Shown piece after piece: positions 5,177 through 7,892 of a stretch of DNA of 7,892 nt. Source of the stretch: an uncultured Emergencia sp. (lineage in GTDB: Bacteria; Bacillota; Clostridia; Peptostreptococcales; Anaerovoracaceae); NCBI GenBank assembly GCA_902476665.1, contig CABSEO010000081.1, forward strand, positions 1-7,892. The letters run 5' to 3'. Position 1 is the first letter of the stretch. Each line of letters starts with the position of its first letter. The translations under genes and the position numbers were made by a program. The notes under the pieces were generated by a model, which worked only from the letters and a program-made list of their open reading frames with translations, had not been told where the DNA came from and made no database searches.

Positions 5177-6560
5177 GGCTGCAATTCTGACCGGGTTCAT
5201 TACTGTGCTGTCTATTTTTCTGATAGCAGGCATTTTTCTTACAGTGAAAAGTCAGAGCAGTAACATTAAGATCACTGAAGAAAGAATTGCCGGAGATCCG
5301 GCTTATGCAGAAGGTCTGTCCGTAGAATTCAGCGCAGCAGACAATATGGTTTCCGATAACAGGTGGACTGTCTCCTACGCCCTACAAAACGGTGAAAATC
5401 CCGTGGTCAAAGCTGAATTCCACAAGAAGATACTGCTATCAGATTCTGTGGAAAGTCCCGAACCTTATGTCCGTCTGGCCGTGCGCCCCATTGATGGAAC
5501 CTATTTTACCATGGCAGAGGCCGTCAATGACTATCCGTTTCTTGCCAAGGCTCTGGAAGCTGCCGCAGCGGACACCGGATCCGGAAAAACCTGCCGAAAA
5601 GAGTTCTCTCTCAGGGATTATGCCAAAAATCTTCCTGTAGAATTTGCTGTAGAAGACAGTATAAAGGCAACACAGATGAACACAGATCGCTCAGGCAAGC
5701 GAAATGACTTCTCCCACTTTTCCGTTCCCGCACCTAAAGACTGTAAATTTTCAGTGGAAGTTGAAAAAAACAAAGCTGGTGAAATTGTCTCTGTTTCTCT
5801 TTCTGATAAAAACCGCTGCAAATTCGACAGTCAGGGAACTTTCGGAAAAGACGGTATCTACGTGTCGGTAACCCTGCCGACGCAAGACGGTCCGAATGAT
5901 GCAGATGCAGATGCGGAACTGGTACTTCCTGAAAAGCTTTGCGGCATTCATTTCATTCCTTATGAGGCGCAGAGCGAAAACGGAAAAAGGCTGTATTACC
6001 GTTTGAATATGAGTGGCGCACGCCTGATCTATCCCATGAAAGAAGACGCTGAAGTGTTAAAGCTTATGGAATATCCAGACAACCGGGAACTGATAGTCAT
6101 TGCTAAAGAACATGAAAATACAATCGTCAACTTTATCGACACAAAAACTATGAAGCTGAAGCAAAGTTTGCGCATGAATCGGAATATTTCCGGGAGCAGA
6201 CTGAGCAGCTGCCGATTTTTTAATCAGTCTCTCCTGCTGTTTACCGACAAAGGAAGTTTCGCTCTGATCCGCAAAAAAGATAAAGTATATCGGGCTCTGT
6301 TCGGAAATTTCTCCTGCGGCGGACTAAAACCTGCCGGACTTCTGCTGAAAGGCGATACAGCTGTCATTACCGCCGTGTCAGACGCCGAAGAAAAGCCCAT
6401 CAATCACTATCTTCTGATATGCAATGAGACCGGTACCCTTTACGAAGGATTTTACCGGTTCAGCCTGCAGAGTGATACAATTGCCGAAGGAGGCAGCAGT
6501 GTGATTCAGAATCGCTGGGAGGAAAATTCCATGATTATCAGAAGGAGGTCTTCATCATGA
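5169..6560 (+). CDS. Membrane-anchored exported protein of unknown function
   Basis: A 463-residue protein with one hydrophobic segment (about 4-26) after M-R-K, so either an uncleaved signal anchor or a signal peptide. There is no lipobox cysteine, so it is not a lipoprotein. The rest is polar and strand-rich and should lie outside the membrane. Residues about 290-440 contain repeating strand-turn units such as NFIDTKTMKL (321-330) and LLLFTDKGSFALIRKK (355-370), suggestive of a beta-propeller-like or WD/PQQ-like domain; this is inference. An acidic run DADADAE (244-250) comes from a short hexamer repeat. The start is ATG 5169-5171, preceded by GGGAGG at about 8 nt and overlapping the upstream gene by 8 nt; a 15-codon upstream extension lacks support. 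Lying between two permeases, it may act as sensor or accessory subunit. Confidence 0.85.
   Translation: MRKAAILTGFITVLSIFLIAGIFLTVKSQSSNIKITEERIAGDPAYAEGLSVEFSAADNMVSDNRWTVSYALQNGENPVVKAEFHKKILLSDSVESPEPYVRLAVRPIDGTYFTMAEAVNDYPFLAKALEAAAADTGSGKTCRKEFSLRDYAKNLPVEFAVEDSIKATQMNTDRSGKRNDFSHFSVPAPKDCKFSVEVEKNKAGEIVSVSLSDKNRCKFDSQGTFGKDGIYVSVTLPTQDGPNDADADAELVLPEKLCGIHFIPYEAQSENGKRLYYRLNMSGARLIYPMKEDAEVLKLMEYPDNRELIVIAKEHENTIVNFIDTKTMKLKQSLRMNRNISGSRLSSCRFFNQSLLLFTDKGSFALIRKKDKVYRALFGNFSCGGLKPAGLLLKGDTAVITAVSDAEEKPINHYLLICNETGTLYEGFYRFSLQSDTIAEGGSSVIQNRWEENSMIIRRRSSS
5898..5915 (+). repeat. Short hexamer repeat in the exported protein gene
   Basis: Three in-frame units, GATGCA, GATGCA and GATGCG, encode Asp-Ala three times (residues 244-249). 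Slippage here would add or remove Asp-Ala pairs without breaking the frame. It is short and may simply reflect an acidic linker. Confidence 0.6.
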
Positions 6561-7117
6561 TGCAGAGACCCGCGAAAGAAATAAACAGCATTTCATTGAA
6601 AAAATGTGCGCATCTGGTGCTTTCCGGTTTTTTCCCTCCCGGCTTTGCCTGGCAGCAGGAAATTCTGTGGGATATAGCGGGACTTATTTTCAGTTTTCTG
6701 TATAGCACGTTTACTTTCGGCACCCGTTTTTCCCGGAATCTGGAGAAACTGTATGTTCCGGACTCCGTGCCGAAAATACTGTTGGAAGGCGCACAAATGA
6801 CCGATTTTGTCCATATTTTTCACGGTTGCCTGCTGGGATTTTTCATCCTCATGATTTGGTGCATTCCTCAGACAGTGCTTCATTACCGCTATCATTATCA
6901 GGGCAGTAAAAGCATTTACCTGATGCGCCGTCTGCCCAGACGAGGAGAACTGCATAAAAGATGCGTGACTGTGCCTGCTGCCGTACTGCTTTTGACCGGA
7001 TTTTCAGCCTTTGTCACCATGCTGTTTTTCTTTGGGATTTATCACCTGCTCACGCCGGACGCCGCTTTGACGCCGGATCAGTGGCACAAGCTCTGGAGTC
7101 AGGGAGGAATATTATGA
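6557..7117 (+). CDS. Three-helix membrane protein, probable half-size permease
   Basis: A 186-residue membrane protein that I do not recognise from a named family. Hydrophobic segments lie at about 36-57, 86-110 and 138-164. Between the second and third, GSKSIYLMRRLP (116-127) matches GSNCFYTLKRLP of the first membrane protein at the same spacing and position, so this protein corresponds to the N-terminal half of that one. It ends in a polar tail LTPDQWHKLWSQGGIL. The gene has a full AAGGAGG ribosome site 8 nt before the ATG, overlaps the previous stop by 4 nt (ATGA) and overlaps the ATPase start by 4 nt, so the short length looks genuine rather than a frameshift. Probably pairs with the larger permease to form the membrane channel. 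Confidence 0.83.
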   Translation: MMQRPAKEINSISLKKCAHLVLSGFFPPGFAWQQEILWDIAGLIFSFLYSTFTFGTRFSRNLEKLYVPDSVPKILLEGAQMTDFVHIFHGCLLGFFILMIWCIPQTVLHYRYHYQGSKSIYLMRRLPRRGELHKRCVTVPAAVLLLTGFSAFVTMLFFFGIYHLLTPDAALTPDQWHKLWSQGGIL

Positions 7118-7839
7118 TTGAAATTAAAAATTTAAGTAAAAAATTCGGAAACAGACAGGCGCTGGAAGATATTTCTCTGCAGATTCCTCAGGGAGAAATC
7201 ATAGGTCTGTTTGGAGAAAACGGTGCAGGTAAAACAACTTTCATGAAAAGTATTTTGGGATTTCATCGGTTTCAGGGTTCAATCACCCTTGATGGCAAAC
7301 CTATCAGCACGAATAATATCGGCCGCATCTCCTTTGCTACCGTGGAGCATTCTTTTTTCCCAAACCTGACCCCGAGAAGCCATATGGAATTTTATCAGAT
7401 GCTTTTTCCTGATTTTCGAAAGAAACGTTATATAGCACTGATGGATTTCTTCGGGCTGAAAAACAATATCCCCCTCAGACATTTTTCGGCCGGACAGCAG
7501 AATCAGTTCGAAGTAGTCCTGGCTCTTTGTCAGGGCGCCGACTATATACTGATGGATGAACCCTTCTCAGGAAATGATGTGTTCAACCGGGAAGATTTTT
7601 ATAAAGTGCTTCTGGGCATTCTGGAACCATCAGAGACTGTGATCCTGTCCACCCATCTCCTGGAAGAAGTAGACAGCTTTATCAGCAGAGCTCTGCTTCT
7701 GCATCAGGGCCGGCTCATTGCTGACAGAGAAATGTCAGAACTGGAAGAAGACGGAATCACACTGATGGATTTTGTCAGAGAATCCTATCATTACAGACAG
7801 GATCGCATCAGCCGCATGATATCAGAATTGGAAAACTGA
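7114..7839 (+). CDS. ABC transporter ATP-binding protein
   Basis: A 241-residue cytoplasmic nucleotide-binding subunit. Walker A is GENGAGKT (34-41, K40, T41), Walker B is YILMDEP (144-150, D148, catalytic E149), and the H-loop histidine is H181 in STHLLEE. Several motifs are variant: the signature is FSAGQQNQ (124-131) in place of LSGGQxxR, the D-loop reads SGNDV (152-156), where ABC-2-type ATPases usually have SGLDP, and the Q-loop region (TVEHSFFPNLT, 76-86) shows Glu or His where Gln is expected, which is common in ABC-2-type ATPases. The catalytic residues are intact, so it should hydrolyse ATP and power the two membrane proteins. The ATG at 7114 has GGGAGG about 7 nt upstream; a 51-codon upstream extension overlaps the permease out of frame and is rejected. 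Last gene of the operon. Confidence 0.95.
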   Translation: MIEIKNLSKKFGNRQALEDISLQIPQGEIIGLFGENGAGKTTFMKSILGFHRFQGSITLDGKPISTNNIGRISFATVEHSFFPNLTPRSHMEFYQMLFPDFRKKRYIALMDFFGLKNNIPLRHFSAGQQNQFEVVLALCQGADYILMDEPFSGNDVFNREDFYKVLLGILEPSETVILSTHLLEEVDSFISRALLLHQGRLIADREMSELEEDGITLMDFVRESYHYRQDRISRMISELEN

Positions 7840-7845
7840 AAAAAA

Positions 7846-7888
7846 GCACGACGTCCCCCTGTTTTCTGGATAACGCCGTGCCTTTTTT
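7846..7888 (+). terminator. Hairpin terminator after the ABC operon, probably bidirectional
   Basis: GCACGACGT (7846-7854) pairs with ACGCCGTGC (7873-7881), with one A-C mismatch on the plus strand, followed by C and six T residues (7883-7888). Seven A residues precede the stem, so it also works on the minus strand, where the mismatch becomes a G-U wobble and the 9-bp stem is continuous and followed by seven T residues. It starts 6 nt after the ATPase stop and ends the five-gene operon. Confidence 0.85.
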
Positions 7889-7892
7889 CAGG

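Noticed and set aside
6961..7113. 51-codon N-terminal extension of the ABC ATPase
   Set aside because: It runs out of frame through the end of the permease gene; ABC homology begins at MIEIKNLSKKFG with a strong ribosome site.

Overview
The window looks like chromosome of a low-to-mid GC Clostridia (Firmicutes), most likely Lachnospiraceae-like. This rests on strong AGGAGG-type ribosome sites, SigA-type promoters, a HisZ plus short-HisG histidine operon, and a YtrA-type GntR regulator driving an ABC transporter operon. The genus assignment is inference; no rRNA or marker gene is present. I see no mobile element, CRISPR array, tRNA or rRNA.

Left half (1-3560, minus strand): a compact histidine biosynthesis operon transcribed right to left, hisZ-hisG-hisC-hisB-hisH. 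HisH is cut by the left edge after 11 codons. HisZ and HisG together make the first enzyme (ATP phosphoribosyltransferase), HisB acts at the dehydratase step, HisC at the aminotransferase step, and HisH feeds ammonia to HisF, which must lie outside the window. hisD is not in its common place after hisG. A promoter just upstream of hisZ sits among four copies of an ACTTTA(A)T-type motif, which I read as a candidate repressor or activator site; there is no room for a T-box or attenuator leader.

Middle (3574-3905, minus strand): a one-gene transcription unit with its own promoter (extended -10) and intrinsic terminator. It encodes a 72-residue single-pass membrane protein with a four-cysteine tail of unknown function.

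Right half (3951-7888, plus strand): a five-gene operon. A perfect-consensus promoter overlaps one of two identical palindromic cores (GTATTA-N6-TAATAC), 31 bp centre to centre. The genes are a YtrA-type GntR repressor, a six-helix membrane protein, a membrane-anchored exported protein of unknown fold, a three-helix membrane protein, and an ABC ATPase. Each gene overlaps the next by 4 or 8 nt, and the operon ends at a hairpin terminator. The two membrane proteins share a 12-residue motif (G-S-x-x-h-Y-x-x-[KR]-R-L-P) in the same place between helices 2 and 3, so they are probably unequal homologous permeases served by the same ATPase. The operon resembles ytr-type envelope-stress transporters in regulator and ATPase only; the three middle proteins are the least described part of the window.
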